Below are positions 29,458-41,652 of a stretch of DNA of 64,000 bases, one piece after another (within the stretch, counting starts at the first letter, position 1; each line of letters begins with the position of its first letter). The position numbers and the translations under genes were made by a program. Where the stretch lies: contig JAAXZN010000059.1 in assembly GCA_012719855.1 (NCBI GenBank), forward strand, positions 1-64,000, in the 5' to 3' direction. The notes under the pieces were generated by a model that saw only the letters and a list, made by a program, of their open reading frames with translations, was not told the origin of the DNA and searched no databases. Source of the stretch: Serratia liquefaciens. Its GTDB lineage: Bacteria > Pseudomonadota > Gammaproteobacteria > Enterobacterales > Enterobacteriaceae.

Positions 29458-30192
29458 ATGGAATGGTACAGCCAAAACAGGTTCGAGGTTCGCCTTGAAT
29501 GGGGACTAGCAGCTGTCGATTATTTAGCCGAAGAAACAGATTGTGCTGTGATAGTTGACGTTATGTCCTTTTCCACGTGTGTGAGTCTGGCTGTTGAAAA
29601 TGGTGCCCGAATTTACCCTTATTCGTGGAAAGATGAATCCGCGAACGAATATGGCATGAAAATCGGAGCAAAGGTAGCCAATCCTAACAGAAGATTTAGT
29701 GGTGAAGATTACAGCCTGTCGCCTGTTTCTATTCAAAACATAACCGATGGTGAAAAACTGGTACTTCCATCCCCTAACGGATCGGCTATTTCTTTCCGGG
29801 CACGGGATGTCGGGATTGAGGTTTTCAGCGGCTGTTTCAGGAATATGTCAGCAACTGCAAATGCATGTAGCACCTTTAAACGTATTCTGATCATCCCCTG
29901 CGGAGAGCGATGGCCTGATGGGAGCATCCGTCCTTGTGTTGAAGATTATGTAGCAGCTGGCGGCATTATCGCTGCGATAGGACGCCGAAACTGTTCACCA
30001 GAAGCACGGGCAGCATTAGCAGCCTGGCAATTTTATCAACAGCAAAATCTGCGTCCTCTTTACGAATGCTCTTCAGCCAGTGAACTTCAGCAGCGCGGGT
30101 TTCAGAGGGATGTCGAACTTTGCCTTGAAACCGATACAGCTAAGCTCGCGTGTCAGTTATACGGGGACGTTTATGCTTCAGGTTTAGAATAA
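29458..30192 (+). CDS. ComB-like (2-phosphosulfolactate phosphatase family) protein
   Basis: 244 residues from the ATG at 29458; GGGAGG precedes it by 4 bases, whereas the ATG at 29455 would be too close. The ComB-family core is recognisable: VIVDVMSFSTCVSLA near the start, LVLPSPNGSAIS around residue 100, IPCGERWPDGSIRPCVED around 150. The true ComB motif has Arg where this protein has Ser (DVMSFST), a variant I remember from a separate bacterial clade. Neither coenzyme M synthesis partners nor sulfolactate genes are nearby, so the annotated reaction is doubtful. It is the last island gene before tRNA-Asn, and its function is unknown. Confidence 0.65.
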   Translation: MEWYSQNRFEVRLEWGLAAVDYLAEETDCAVIVDVMSFSTCVSLAVENGARIYPYSWKDESANEYGMKIGAKVANPNRRFSGEDYSLSPVSIQNITDGEKLVLPSPNGSAISFRARDVGIEVFSGCFRNMSATANACSTFKRILIIPCGERWPDGSIRPCVEDYVAAGGIIAAIGRRNCSPEARAALAAWQFYQQQNLRPLYECSSASELQQRGFQRDVELCLETDTAKLACQLYGDVYASGLE

Positions 30193-30259
30193 CTGATTAA
30201 TCTGTTCCAGCTCCGTTGACCCCGTACTGCCTGACTATTTTTGCATTTGCAGAGCAATC

Positions 30260-30282
30260 GTCCGCTCTTCGCCCCAAGCCGC
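30260..30282. repeat. Island repeat, left half (copy f)
   Basis: TCCGCTCTTCGC is identical to copy e, followed by a degenerate CCCAAGCCG. It lies between the ComB-like gene and tRNA-Asn, and no right half follows before the tRNA terminator. Confidence 0.45.
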
Positions 30283-30302
30283 CCAACCAAAACCCCAAAA
30301 GC

Positions 30303-30335
30303 AAAAAGCCCGCTCAGGTTTCCCTGAGCGGGCTT
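30303..30335 (-). terminator. Rho-independent terminator of the second tRNA-Asn
   Basis: AAGCCCGCTCAGG (30306-30318) pairs with CCTGAGCGGGCTT (30323-30335). The minus strand continues into a T-run. It is homologous to the terminator of the first tRNA-Asn, with compensating changes in the stem (TTAAG versus TCAGG). Confidence 0.85.
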
Positions 30336-30343
30336 CTCTAATA

Positions 30344-30419
30344 TGGCTCCTCTGACTGGACTCGAACCAGTGACATACGGATTAACAGTCCGCCGTTCTA
30401 CCGACTGAACTACAGAGGA
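30344..30419 (-). tRNA. tRNA-Asn (GTT), second copy
   Basis: 76 nt, identical to the copy at 2489-2564, with anticodon GTT and encoded CCA (complement TGG at 30344-30346). Its 3' end faces the 20.8-30.3 kb island, which fits integration at the 3' end of tRNA-Asn as seen for the Yersinia high-pathogenicity island. Flanking bases on both sides also resemble those of the first copy. Confidence 0.97.
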
Positions 30420-30532
30420 ATCGTGTGAACGGCCGGAATCATAACGGGGTGTTGGCAGCATGTCAAAGGCGGATTACGCATTCTGTGACTGTTTGCTTAC
30501 AGAATGCGCAACCCGTTGAGGTTTTGGCAGAT

Positions 30533-33655
<3,123 letters not shown>

Positions 33656-33690
33656 TCATGCCGAATAAGATGCTGACGAGAACCCAAAAA

Positions 33691-33703
33691 GTAAAGCGGT
33701 TAC
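33691..33703. promoter_or_regulatory. Possible LacI/GalR-type operator upstream of lacZ
   Basis: GTAAAGCGGTTAC has GTAA/TTAC arms around a GC-containing centre, like GalR/LacI operators, and sits in the only gap available for the lacZ promoter. It is an imperfect palindrome and no cognate repressor gene adjoins it. Confidence 0.35.
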
Positions 33704-33735
33704 ATTCAAGCTTGCAGGGGCGATCAAATAACCGC

Positions 33736-34422
33736 TTATTCTGGCTGAGCAGGGCGGTAAATCCGCTGCGGACGGCCTACCTTGCCGTAAATGATTTCGG
33801 CGCGCAGCTGCTGGGCAGCGGTACAAAACTCCAGATAACGGCGTGCCGTGGTGCGGCTTAACCCCATCTCCTGCGCAACGCTTTCAGCGGTGTGGCTGGC
33901 CGAGGGCTGTTCGAACAGGCCGCGTATTTTAACCAGCGTCAGCTCATCGATGCCTGCCGGCAATGTCGCCATAGGTTCGCCGCGGGCGTAGGTATTGAAC
34001 ATCTGGTCAATGCGGCGCTGGTTAAGGCGTGCCTTATCCTTCAGCGCCTGGTGCCGCTGGCTGAAGCGCAATAGCGTGTGGGCCAGCCGATCATAAGCCA
34101 GCGGTTTGATCAGGTAATCGAACACCCCGTAGCGCAGGGCTTCGGCCACGGTGTCCATGTCGCTGGCGGCGGTGATAAAGACGATACCGCCGGCATAACC
34201 GCTTAGCGTCAGTTCGCGCAGCAGCTCAATGCCCTGGCCGTCGGGCAGGAAGTTGTCCAGCAGGATCAGATCCGGCTTGAAGCGCTCGACCATGGTACGG
34301 GCCTGCGCCAGGGTACCCGCCAACCAGATTTGTCGGCAACCGCCGTTTTGCCGGATAAATTCCGCGTGCATCTCTGCCAGCGGCGTTTCGTCTTCGACGA
34401 TCAGTATATTCAGCCATTCCAT
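33736..34422 (-). CDS. dpiA: CitB/DpiA-type response regulator of citrate genes
   Basis: 228 residues. The receiver domain (1 to about 120) has the acidic pair Glu10/Asp11, phospho-acceptor Asp56 (DLILLDNF) and Lys in YLIKP. The C-terminal DNA-binding domain of the CitB type holds the helix-turn-helix HTAESVAQEMGLSRTTARRY. It is divergent from citC across an A+T-rich gap, the position expected for the regulator of citrate lyase. The sensor kinase gene (citA/dpiB), which normally precedes it in the same operon, is absent: only 331 non-coding bases lie between its start and citC. Confidence 0.88.
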   Translation of the reverse strand: MEWLNILIVEDETPLAEMHAEFIRQNGGCRQIWLAGTLAQARTMVERFKPDLILLDNFLPDGQGIELLRELTLSGYAGGIVFITAASDMDTVAEALRYGVFDYLIKPLAYDRLAHTLLRFSQRHQALKDKARLNQRRIDQMFNTYARGEPMATLPAGIDELTLVKIRGLFEQPSASHTAESVAQEMGLSRTTARRYLEFCTAAQQLRAEIIYGKVGRPQRIYRPAQPE

Positions 34423-34753
34423 AGTGAATCCCGTCTCCCCGTCGTCTTGCAGATTGCGATCAATATGCTACGGAAATGTAAGTTAATTGCCGCGTAAAAT
34501 AAAGATTATCTCAATAATAAACACCATAAAAATAATTAAGTAAATAAAGAACATTAAATAACTTATTAACCGAAAGGGGTTTGTGAAATAGGTCAATAAT
34601 TCGCTATTTTTTTCTGTTTACCATTGTTTCATTAGATGTCCTTGGCGGATTTATCTCCATGGTTTTTAAGGTTTTAATTCCGGCGATAAATGTTAATCGA
34701 CACTCTTTTTTGTATTTATTTTGTTATTTAATAGTTAACCCAGAGAGCGTGTT
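34423..34753. promoter_or_regulatory. Divergent A+T-rich promoter region of dpiA and citC
   Basis: A 331-base gap, very rich in A and T, as expected for CitB/DpiA binding. TGTGAAATAGGTCAAT at 34582-34597 matches the CRP consensus in the first half and partly in the second. No kinase gene or remnant is visible in it. Confidence 0.6.
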
Positions 34754-35827
34754 ATGTTGGGCGACACCCTATTTAATCGAGTCAAAAGGTCGGATCATAA
34801 AAGTATCGCGCAGATTAATGCTTTCCTGCGCAGTAACGATCTGAATATTGACACCACGGTTGAAATATTTATTACCGTGACGCAAAACGATAAGTTGGTC
34901 GCCTGCGGCGGCATTGCCGACAATATTATCAAATGCGTCGCCATCAGCCCGCAAATGCGCGGCGAAGGTTTGGGGCTGACGTTGGCAACGGAGCTGGTGA
35001 ATCTGGCTTATGAACGTCACCACACCCAGCTGTTTATCTACACCAAAATCCAAAATGAGCCGCTGTTCCAGCAATGCGGTTTCTACCCCATCGCCCGGGT
35101 GCCGGGCATCGTGGTGCTGATGGAAAACAGCCCGTGCCGGCTGAAACGCTATGCCGCACAGTTAGCGGGGCAGCGCCGGCCGGGTAACACCATCGGCAGT
35201 ATCGTCATGAACGCCAACCCCTTTACCCGCGGCCACCAATACCTGGTGCGTCAGGCCGCTGCGCAATGCGACTGGCTGCACCTGTTTTTGGTCAAGGAAA
35301 ATACCTCGCGCTTCAGCTACGAAGACCGGCGGCGTCTGGTGCTGGCGGGCACCGCAGACATCCCTAACCTGACGGTGCACGAAGGGTCGCAATACGTCAT
35401 TTCACGCGCCACCTTCCCCTGTTACTTCATTAAAGATCAAGGCATTGCCGACGACTGCTACACCGAGATCGATCTGAAGATCTTCCGTCAGTATCTGGCG
35501 CCCGCGTTGGGCATTACCCACCGCTTCGTCGGCAACGAGCCTTTCTGCGCGGTCACCGCCAAGTACAACCGCGATATGCGTTATTGGCTGGAAACCCCGG
35601 CGCTGCCCAGCCCGCCGATAGCGCTCGTGGAAATCGAGCGTTTGCAATATCAGGGCACGGCGATCTCCGCCTCCTGGGTGCGCAAGCTGCTGGCCGCCGG
35701 TGACTTTCACGCTGCCGCGCCGCTGGTGCCGCCGGACACCCTGTATTACCTGCAAGATTTGCAAACGCAGCGCCGGGCCAAGCCGGCGGCACACCCCTTT
35801 GAATCCGCACAATCAGGTGAAAGATGA
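34754..35827 (+). CDS. citC: [Citrate (pro-3S)-lyase] ligase (acetate:SH-citrate lyase ligase)
   Basis: 357 residues. The N-terminal GNAT-like domain (about 20-130) is followed by a nucleotidyltransferase domain with the nucleotide-binding GHQY ([13 protein letters not shown]) and a C-terminal [10 protein letters not shown] like the ISSS motif of related adenylyltransferases. It activates citrate lyase by ATP-dependent acetylation of the prosthetic group on CitD. It is the first gene of citCDEFXG; its stop overlaps citD (ATGA). Confidence 0.93.
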   Translation: MLGDTLFNRVKRSDHKSIAQINAFLRSNDLNIDTTVEIFITVTQNDKLVACGGIADNIIKCVAISPQMRGEGLGLTLATELVNLAYERHHTQLFIYTKIQNEPLFQQCGFYPIARVPGIVVLMENSPCRLKRYAAQLAGQRRPGNTIGSIVMNANPFTRGHQYLVRQAAAQCDWLHLFLVKENTSRFSYEDRRRLVLAGTADIPNLTVHEGSQYVISRATFPCYFIKDQGIADDCYTEIDLKIFRQYLAPALGITHRFVGNEPFCAVTAKYNRDMRYWLETPALPSPPIALVEIERLQYQGTAISASWVRKLLAAGDFHAAAPLVPPDTLYYLQDLQTQRRAKPAAHPFESAQSGER

Positions 35828-36132
35828 AAATTATCCGAGAAGCAATGGCCGGCACGCTGGAATCCAGCGATGTCATGGTGCGCATCGCCCCCGCCGAGGG
35901 GCCGGAACACGATCTGCTGATCGCCAGCAGCGTAGAGAAACAGTTCGGCGAAGCGATCCGCCAAACGTTGCTGGAAGTGCTGCAACGTTATCAGGTGGAG
36001 CCGGTGCAGGTGATGGTGGACGACAAAGGCGCGCTCGACTGCGTGCTGCGGGCCCGGCTGGAAACCGCGCTGATGCGCGCCAGCGACAATGGCCTACTGC
36101 CATGGGGGACGCGTCATGAAAACGCTGAATAA
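35824..36132 (+). CDS. citD: Citrate lyase acyl carrier protein (gamma subunit)
   Basis: 102 residues, small and acidic. Ser14 in AGTLESSD is the conserved attachment site for the 2'-(5''-phosphoribosyl)-3'-dephospho-CoA group. Its start lies in the citC stop and its end overlaps citE by 17 bases, so the subunits are translated together. Confidence 0.94.
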   Translation: MKIIREAMAGTLESSDVMVRIAPAEGPEHDLLIASSVEKQFGEAIRQTLLEVLQRYQVEPVQVMVDDKGALDCVLRARLETALMRASDNGLLPWGTRHENAE

Positions 36133-37036
36133 ACACCGTCTGCGCCGCAGCATGCTGTTCGTGCCCGGTGCCAATGCGGCCATGGTGAGCAACGCCTTTA
36201 TCTATCAGGCCGATGCGCTGATGTTCGATCTGGAAGACTCGGTGATCCTGCGCGAAAAAGACGCCGCGCGGCGACTGGTGTATCACGCGTTGCAACACCC
36301 GCTGTATCAGGAAGTGGAAACCATTGTGCGCGTCAACGCACTGGATTCCGCCTACGGGCTGGCGGATCTGCAGGCGGTAGTGCGCGGCGGGGCGGACATC
36401 GTGCGCCTACCGAAAACCGACAGCGCGCAGGACGTGGTGGATATGGATCGCGAAATTGCCGCCATTGAAGCCGACTGCGGGCGCCCGGTGGGCAACACCG
36501 GTCTGTTGGCGGCGATTGAGTCGGCGGCGGGGATCACCCAGGCGGTCGCCATCGCCCATGCCTCACCGCGTTTGATCGGCATCGCGCTCGGCGCGGAAGA
36601 CTATGTGCGCAACCTGCGTACCGAACGTTCGCCGGAGGGCATTGAGCTGCTGTTTGCGCGTTGTTCGATATTGCAGGCGGCGCGGGCCGCGGGCATTCAA
36701 GCGTTCGACACCGTGTATTCCGACGCCAATAACGAAACCGGCTTCCTGCAGGAAGCGGCGCTGATCAAACAGCTCGGCTTCGACGGCAAATCCCTGATTA
36801 ACCCACGGCAAATCGAACTGCTGCACAACCTGTATGCGCCAACCGCCAAAGAAGTGGCTCACGCCCAGCGGGTGGTGGATGCCGCGGCGGCGGCGGAGCA
36901 GGAAGGGCGCGGGGTCGTGTCGCTCAACGGCAAGATGGTCGACAGCCCGGTGATTGAACGCGCGCGGCTGGTATTGCAACGCGCAGCGCTTTCCGGCATC
37001 CGCGAAGCGTCGGTTCAGCACGGAGAGGAAGCATAA
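36116..37036 (+). CDS. citE: Citrate lyase beta subunit (citryl-ACP lyase)
   Basis: 306 residues from the ATG at 36116 ([23 protein letters not shown]). It has the HpcH/HpaI-type TIM-barrel aldolase fold, with DLEDSV near residue 40 and [11 protein letters not shown] near 130 carrying metal-site residues. It cleaves citryl-ACP to acetyl-ACP and oxaloacetate. Its TAA shares one base with the citF ATG (TAATG). Confidence 0.94.
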   Translation: MKTLNKHRLRRSMLFVPGANAAMVSNAFIYQADALMFDLEDSVILREKDAARRLVYHALQHPLYQEVETIVRVNALDSAYGLADLQAVVRGGADIVRLPKTDSAQDVVDMDREIAAIEADCGRPVGNTGLLAAIESAAGITQAVAIAHASPRLIGIALGAEDYVRNLRTERSPEGIELLFARCSILQAARAAGIQAFDTVYSDANNETGFLQEAALIKQLGFDGKSLINPRQIELLHNLYAPTAKEVAHAQRVVDAAAAAEQEGRGVVSLNGKMVDSPVIERARLVLQRAALSGIREASVQHGEEA

Positions 37037-38541
37037 TGAAACGCCAACAACGACTGATGACCCTGAACAACCTGGCGGACCTGCGCTGCTATCAGGATGC
37101 CTCCAAGGCCAACCTGCAGGCGCGCAAGCCGCGCGATATCAAACGCTGCGACACGCTGGAACAGGCGGTACGCCGCAGCGGTTTGCAGGACGGAATGACC
37201 ATCTCTTTCCACCATGCGTTTCGCGGCGGCGATCTGGCGCTGAACCAGGTGATGGAAACGCTGGCGGCGATGGGGTTCCGCAACCTGACGCTGGCCTCCA
37301 GCTCGCTGAGCGAATGCCATGCGCCGCTGGTCGGCCATATCCGCAACGGGGTGGTGAGCCGCATTTACACCTCCGGCCTGCGCGGTCCGCTGGCGGATGC
37401 CATCTCACGCGGCCTGCTGGCCGAACCGGTACAAATTCACTCACACGGCGGCCGCGTCAACCTGATCGAGTCCGGTGAACTGGCGATAGACGTCGCTTTC
37501 CTCGGGGTTCCGGCCTGCGACGAATTCGGCAATGCCAACGGCTACAGCGGCGAAGCCTGCTGCGGTTCGCTGGGCTACGCCAAAGTGGATGCGGATACCG
37601 CAGGCACCGTGGTGTTGCTGACCGAAGCGATCCTGCCTTATCCGCATCATCCGGCCAGCCTGGCGCAGGATCGGGTCGATCTGATCGTTCAACTCGAGCG
37701 AGTGGGGGATGCCGACAAGATCGGTGCCGACGCCACCCGCATGACCTCCAACCCGCGTGAATTGCTGATTGCCCGCCGCGCCGCCGAAGTGATTGCCGGT
37801 TCCGGTTTCTTTACCGAAGGTTTTTCGCTGCAAACCGGCACCGGTGGGGCGTCGTTGGCGGTGACGCGTTTTCTGGAAGACAAAATGCGCGCGCGTGGCG
37901 TTCGCGCCGGGTTCGCCCTCGGCGGCATTACCTCGACCATGGTGGATCTGCATGAAAAAGGGCTGATTGCTCGTCTGCTGGACGTGCAGAGCTTCGACCG
38001 CGCGGCGGCGATGTCGTTGGCGCGCAATCCCAACCACATTGAGATCAGCGCCAATCAGTATGCCAACTTCAGTTCGAAGGGCGCTTCGGTCGACCGGCTT
38101 GACGTGGTGGTGCTGAGCGCGCTGGAAATTGATACCGGTTTCAACGTCAACGTGTTGACCGGTTCCGACGGCGTGCTGCGCGGGGCTTCTGGCGGCCACT
38201 GCGACACCGCGGCGGCGGCACGGTTGGCGATCATCGTCGCGCCGCTGGTGCGCGGACGCATTCCAACGCTGGTCGAGCAGGTGACCACCTGTGTTACGCC
38301 GGGCTCCAGCATCGACATTTTGGTTACCGATCACGGTATTGCCGTTAACCCGGCGCGGCCGGAGTTGGCGCAGCGGCTGCAAGAGGCCGGGCTGCCGGTG
38401 GTTGGCATCGACTGGCTGCGCCAGCGTGCGCTGTTGCTGACCGGCGAACCGCAGCCGATCGCCTTCACCGACAAAGTGGTAGCGGTCGTGCGTTATCGCG
38501 ACGGTTCGGTGATCGACGTGGTGCATCAGGTGGCGGAGTAA
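37036..38541 (+). CDS. citF: Citrate lyase alpha subunit (citrate:acetyl-ACP transferase)
   Basis: 501 residues. It is a CoA-transferase-like protein that exchanges the acetyl group on CitD for citrate. Typical segments are TISFHHAFRGGDLALNQVME near the N-terminus, SGEACCGSLGYA in the middle and ASGGHCDTAAAARL toward the C-terminus. It is tightly packed between citE and citX in the operon. Confidence 0.94.
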   Translation: MKRQQRLMTLNNLADLRCYQDASKANLQARKPRDIKRCDTLEQAVRRSGLQDGMTISFHHAFRGGDLALNQVMETLAAMGFRNLTLASSSLSECHAPLVGHIRNGVVSRIYTSGLRGPLADAISRGLLAEPVQIHSHGGRVNLIESGELAIDVAFLGVPACDEFGNANGYSGEACCGSLGYAKVDADTAGTVVLLTEAILPYPHHPASLAQDRVDLIVQLERVGDADKIGADATRMTSNPRELLIARRAAEVIAGSGFFTEGFSLQTGTGGASLAVTRFLEDKMRARGVRAGFALGGITSTMVDLHEKGLIARLLDVQSFDRAAAMSLARNPNHIEISANQYANFSSKGASVDRLDVVVLSALEIDTGFNVNVLTGSDGVLRGASGGHCDTAAAARLAIIVAPLVRGRIPTLVEQVTTCVTPGSSIDILVTDHGIAVNPARPELAQRLQEAGLPVVGIDWLRQRALLLTGEPQPIAFTDKVVAVVRYRDGSVIDVVHQVAE

Positions 38542-38545
38542 CGTG

Positions 38546-39094
38546 ATGACCTGTGTCCCTCCTGAACTGGCTGCCAACCGCGCCGTCAGCCTGCCGGAAC
38601 TGCTGACCAGCCGCGAATGCCGCCAGGCGCGGCAGCAGGCGTGGCAGGCTCAGCACGCTTCCACGTTGCTGGTGCTGACGCTGGTGGTGCCGGGTGCGGT
38701 AAAAGACAGCGCCCTGACCCGCAATATCTTCAACCTTGGCTGGCAGGCGCTGCAGCAAATGGGGCGCGAGCAAAACTGGCACTGCCTGCAGGCGGAAACG
38801 CTGGCGCTTTCCACCGGTTGCGAAGGGTTTATGGCGCTGCAGGCCGATGCCCAACGGGTGAAAGACTGCGCCATGCAGTTGGAAGTTCAGCAGCCGATAG
38901 GCCGGCTGTGGGATATCGACGTGCTGGATCTCGAGGGACGTATTTTATCGCGTCGCGATCTGGGGCTGGCGGAACGCCACTGCCTGCTGTGCAGCCAGCC
39001 GGCCAAAATCTGCGCCCGTCAGCGGCGACACAGCAGCGAACAGTTGCTGCAGGAAATGGAAAGGATGCTCAATGATGCGCTCTCACCCCGTTGA
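38546..39094 (+). CDS. citX: Apo-citrate lyase phosphoribosyl-dephospho-CoA transferase
   Basis: 182 residues from the ATG at 38546 (a GTG three bases earlier is possible). It contains the family's [17 protein letters not shown] start, [17 protein letters not shown] and [10 protein letters not shown] segments. It transfers the prosthetic-group precursor made by CitG to apo-CitD. It overlaps citG by 23 bases. Here citX and citG are separate genes, as in E. coli operon order, not fused. Confidence 0.92.
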   Translation: MTCVPPELAANRAVSLPELLTSRECRQARQQAWQAQHASTLLVLTLVVPGAVKDSALTRNIFNLGWQALQQMGREQNWHCLQAETLALSTGCEGFMALQADAQRVKDCAMQLEVQQPIGRLWDIDVLDLEGRILSRRDLGLAERHCLLCSQPAKICARQRRHSSEQLLQEMERMLNDALSPR

Positions 39095-39998
39095 ACTCGC
39101 CCGGTGTAGCCCAGCGGCGCCGGCCAGTGGTTTTGCCCATGCCGCCTACCGTGCCCTGTTGGTCGAAGTGAACCTGACGCCCAAGCCGGGGCTGGTGGAT
39201 CGCCACAACAACGGCGCCCACCGGGACATGAACATCGGCCATTTTTACCGCAGCGCCCGCGCCATCGGCATCTGGCTACCGCGCTTTGTCCGCCAGGGGC
39301 AGGAAGACGCCCGTTGCCCGGCTGCCGAGCAGTTGGTCAGGCTGCGCCCGCTGGGGCTGGCCTGCGAAAACCACATGTTCCAGGCCACCGGTGGCGTCAA
39401 CACCCATAAAGGCAGCGTATTTTCCCTCGGCCTGCTGTGCACCGCTTTCGGTCGCCTGTCCCAGAGGCCGCAGCCTATTGACGCCGCCACGCTGTGCGCC
39501 GAAGTGGCGTCGATGTGTCGCGGGCTGGTGGCGCGCGAGCTGCAACAGCGCAATGCGTTGCAGACCGCCGGCCAAAGGCTGTTTGCCCAACACGGCCTGA
39601 GCGGCGCGCGCGGCGAGGCAGAGTCCGGCTTCGAGCGGGTGATTAACGGAGCGCTGCCGCTGTACCTGCAACGGCTGAACGCCGGGTGCGATGAGCAAAC
39701 GGCGCTGATGGGCAGCCTGCTGTGGCTAATGGCCAACAACGATGACACCAACGTGGCCTCACGCGGCGGCCTCGAAGGCCTGCGCTGGTTGCAGCGTCGC
39801 GCAAGTGAACTGCTGGCGCAGGGCGGAGCCCTGGGCGAGCAAGGCATAGCGCGCCTGCGGCAGTTCGACGCCGAGTGCATTCACCGCAATCTCAGCCCAG
39901 GCGGCAGTGCCGATCTGTTGATCGTCACCTGGCTGCTGGCGCAATTACCGAATTCCACTAAGCCCGCCGCCTTTCAAGCCGCAACTTGGAATCCCTAG
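39072..39998 (+). CDS. citG: Triphosphoribosyl-dephospho-CoA synthase
   Basis: 308 residues. Family motifs include [16 protein letters not shown] near residue 37, the [16 protein letters not shown] segment around 110 and [12 protein letters not shown] near 220. It condenses ATP with dephospho-CoA to give the citrate lyase prosthetic-group precursor. It is the last biosynthetic gene before the transporter, which follows 39 bases later. Confidence 0.93.
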   Translation: MMRSHPVELARCSPAAPASGFAHAAYRALLVEVNLTPKPGLVDRHNNGAHRDMNIGHFYRSARAIGIWLPRFVRQGQEDARCPAAEQLVRLRPLGLACENHMFQATGGVNTHKGSVFSLGLLCTAFGRLSQRPQPIDAATLCAEVASMCRGLVARELQQRNALQTAGQRLFAQHGLSGARGEAESGFERVINGALPLYLQRLNAGCDEQTALMGSLLWLMANNDDTNVASRGGLEGLRWLQRRASELLAQGGALGEQGIARLRQFDAECIHRNLSPGGSADLLIVTWLLAQLPNSTKPAAFQAATWNP

Positions 39999-40037
39999 GG
40001 CATAGCCAAAAAAATAACCCGTCTTCAGGAGAATCTT

Positions 40038-41501
40038 ATGTCCGAAACCAAGGAAAAAATCTGGAAAGCGCTGGCGCCGCTGTTGGTGCTGGCGATCCTG
40101 CTCTGGATACCCACGCCCGACGGCATGCCGCCGCAGGCCTGGCGCTACTTCGCCATTTTTGTGGCGATGATTGTCGGCATGATCCTGGAGCCGATCCCGG
40201 CGACGGCGATCAGCTTTATCGCCGTGACCCTCAGCGTGCTGAGCGCCAACTGGGTGCTGTTCGGGGCGCAGGAGTTGGCGGAGCCGGGCTTCAAGGCCGG
40301 TAAAGAGGCGCTGAAATGGGGGCTGGCCGGATTCTCCAGCACCACCGTCTGGCTGGTGTTCGGCGCATTTATCTTTGCGCTCGGCTACGAAGCCACCGGG
40401 CTGGGGCGACGCATCGCGCTGTTTTTGGTGAAGTTTATGGGCAAGCGCACCCTGACGCTCGGTTATGCGGTGGTGATCATCGATATCCTGCTGGCGCCTT
40501 TTACTCCGTCCAACACTGCCCGCACCGGCGGCACCGTGTTCCCGGTGGTGAAAAATCTGCCGCCGCTGTTTGACTCCTTCCCCAACGATCCCTCCTCACG
40601 GCGCATCGGCGGTTATCTGATGTGGATGATGGTGGTCGGGACCAGCATCAGCTCCTCGATGTTCGTCACCGGCGCCGCGCCTAACGTGCTGGGCATCGAG
40701 TTCGTCAGCAAAATCGCCGGCGTGCATATCAGCTGGATGCAGTGGTTCCTGGCCTTCCTGCCGGTCGGCCTGCTGCTGCTGGTGATTGCACCGTTGATTT
40801 CTTATTACCTGTACAAACCGGGCGTTACGCACAGCAGCGAAGTCGCTTCCTGGGCCAATAGCGCGCTGGGGGAAATGGGCAAGCTGACGCGCAAGGAGTA
40901 CACGCTGATTGGCCTGGTGCTGCTCAGCCTGTGTCTGTGGGTGTTTGGCGGCAAGATATTGGATGCCACCACGGTCTGTTTGTTGGCGGTGTCGCTGATG
41001 CTGGCCTTGCACGTGGTGTCGTGGAAGGACATCACCAAATATTCCAGCGCCTGGAACACGCTGGTGAACCTGGCGACGCTGGTGGTGATGGCCAACGGCC
41101 TGACGCGCTCTGGCTTTATCGACTGGTTCGCATTGACCATGAGTACCCATCTGGACGGATTTTCGCCGGATATGACGGTTGTGGCGCTGGTCCTGGTGTT
41201 CTACTTCGCTCACTACCTGTTTGCCAGCCTGTCGGCGCACACCGCAACCCTGCTGCCGGTGATACTTGCCGTCGGTAAAGGCTTGCCGGGCGTGCCTATG
41301 GAGCAGCTGTCGATGCTACTGGTGCTGTCGATCGGCATTATGGGCGTGCTGACGCCGTACGCCACCGGTCCTGGGGTTATCATCTACGGCTGCGGCTACG
41401 TGAAGTCGAAAGACTACTGGCGGATGGGCGGGATCCTGGGTGTGGTGTACATCGCCGCGCTGTTGTTGATCGGCTGGCCGATCATGCGTTTGTGGATGTG
41501 A
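40038..41501 (+). CDS. citT: Citrate/succinate antiporter, DASS family (CitT-like)
   Basis: 487 residues with about 12 hydrophobic segments and a good ribosome site (CAGGAGA). DASS-family traits are visible: WLVFGAFIFALGYEATGLGRRIA, the SNTARTGG motif near residue 158 and AHTATLLPVILAVG near the C-terminus. It exchanges external citrate for succinate in anaerobic citrate fermentation. Its place at the end of citCDEFXG supports this. A tartrate or dicarboxylate carrier would look similar. Confidence 0.88.
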   Translation: MSETKEKIWKALAPLLVLAILLWIPTPDGMPPQAWRYFAIFVAMIVGMILEPIPATAISFIAVTLSVLSANWVLFGAQELAEPGFKAGKEALKWGLAGFSSTTVWLVFGAFIFALGYEATGLGRRIALFLVKFMGKRTLTLGYAVVIIDILLAPFTPSNTARTGGTVFPVVKNLPPLFDSFPNDPSSRRIGGYLMWMMVVGTSISSSMFVTGAAPNVLGIEFVSKIAGVHISWMQWFLAFLPVGLLLLVIAPLISYYLYKPGVTHSSEVASWANSALGEMGKLTRKEYTLIGLVLLSLCLWVFGGKILDATTVCLLAVSLMLALHVVSWKDITKYSSAWNTLVNLATLVVMANGLTRSGFIDWFALTMSTHLDGFSPDMTVVALVLVFYFAHYLFASLSAHTATLLPVILAVGKGLPGVPMEQLSMLLVLSIGIMGVLTPYATGPGVIIYGCGYVKSKDYWRMGGILGVVYIAALLLIGWPIMRLWM

Positions 41502-41516
41502 GTTTCTAAATTATCG

Positions 41517-41537
41517 GCGGCCCTCGACGAAGGGCCG
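41517..41537 (+). terminator. Stem-loop after citT
   Basis: GCGGCCCT (41517-41524) pairs with AGGGCCGC (41530-41537), 15 bases past the citT stop. It has no U-tract. Confidence 0.45.
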
Positions 41538-41554
41538 CTGAGCAGACCTTTCCC

Positions 41555-41570
41555 TGTGATGCTCATCACA
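41555..41570. promoter_or_regulatory. CRP-binding site upstream of agp
   Basis: TGTGATGCTCATCACA matches both halves of the CRP consensus (TGTGA-N6-TCACA) exactly. It lies 83 bases before the agp start codon. Confidence 0.75.
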
Positions 41571-41652
41571 CACTTTCGGCGTTAACCTCTCCATGATAGC
41601 CAAGCAATAGCTAACACATTAAAAATAATCACAATCCTGGAGCCCTCTGCGG

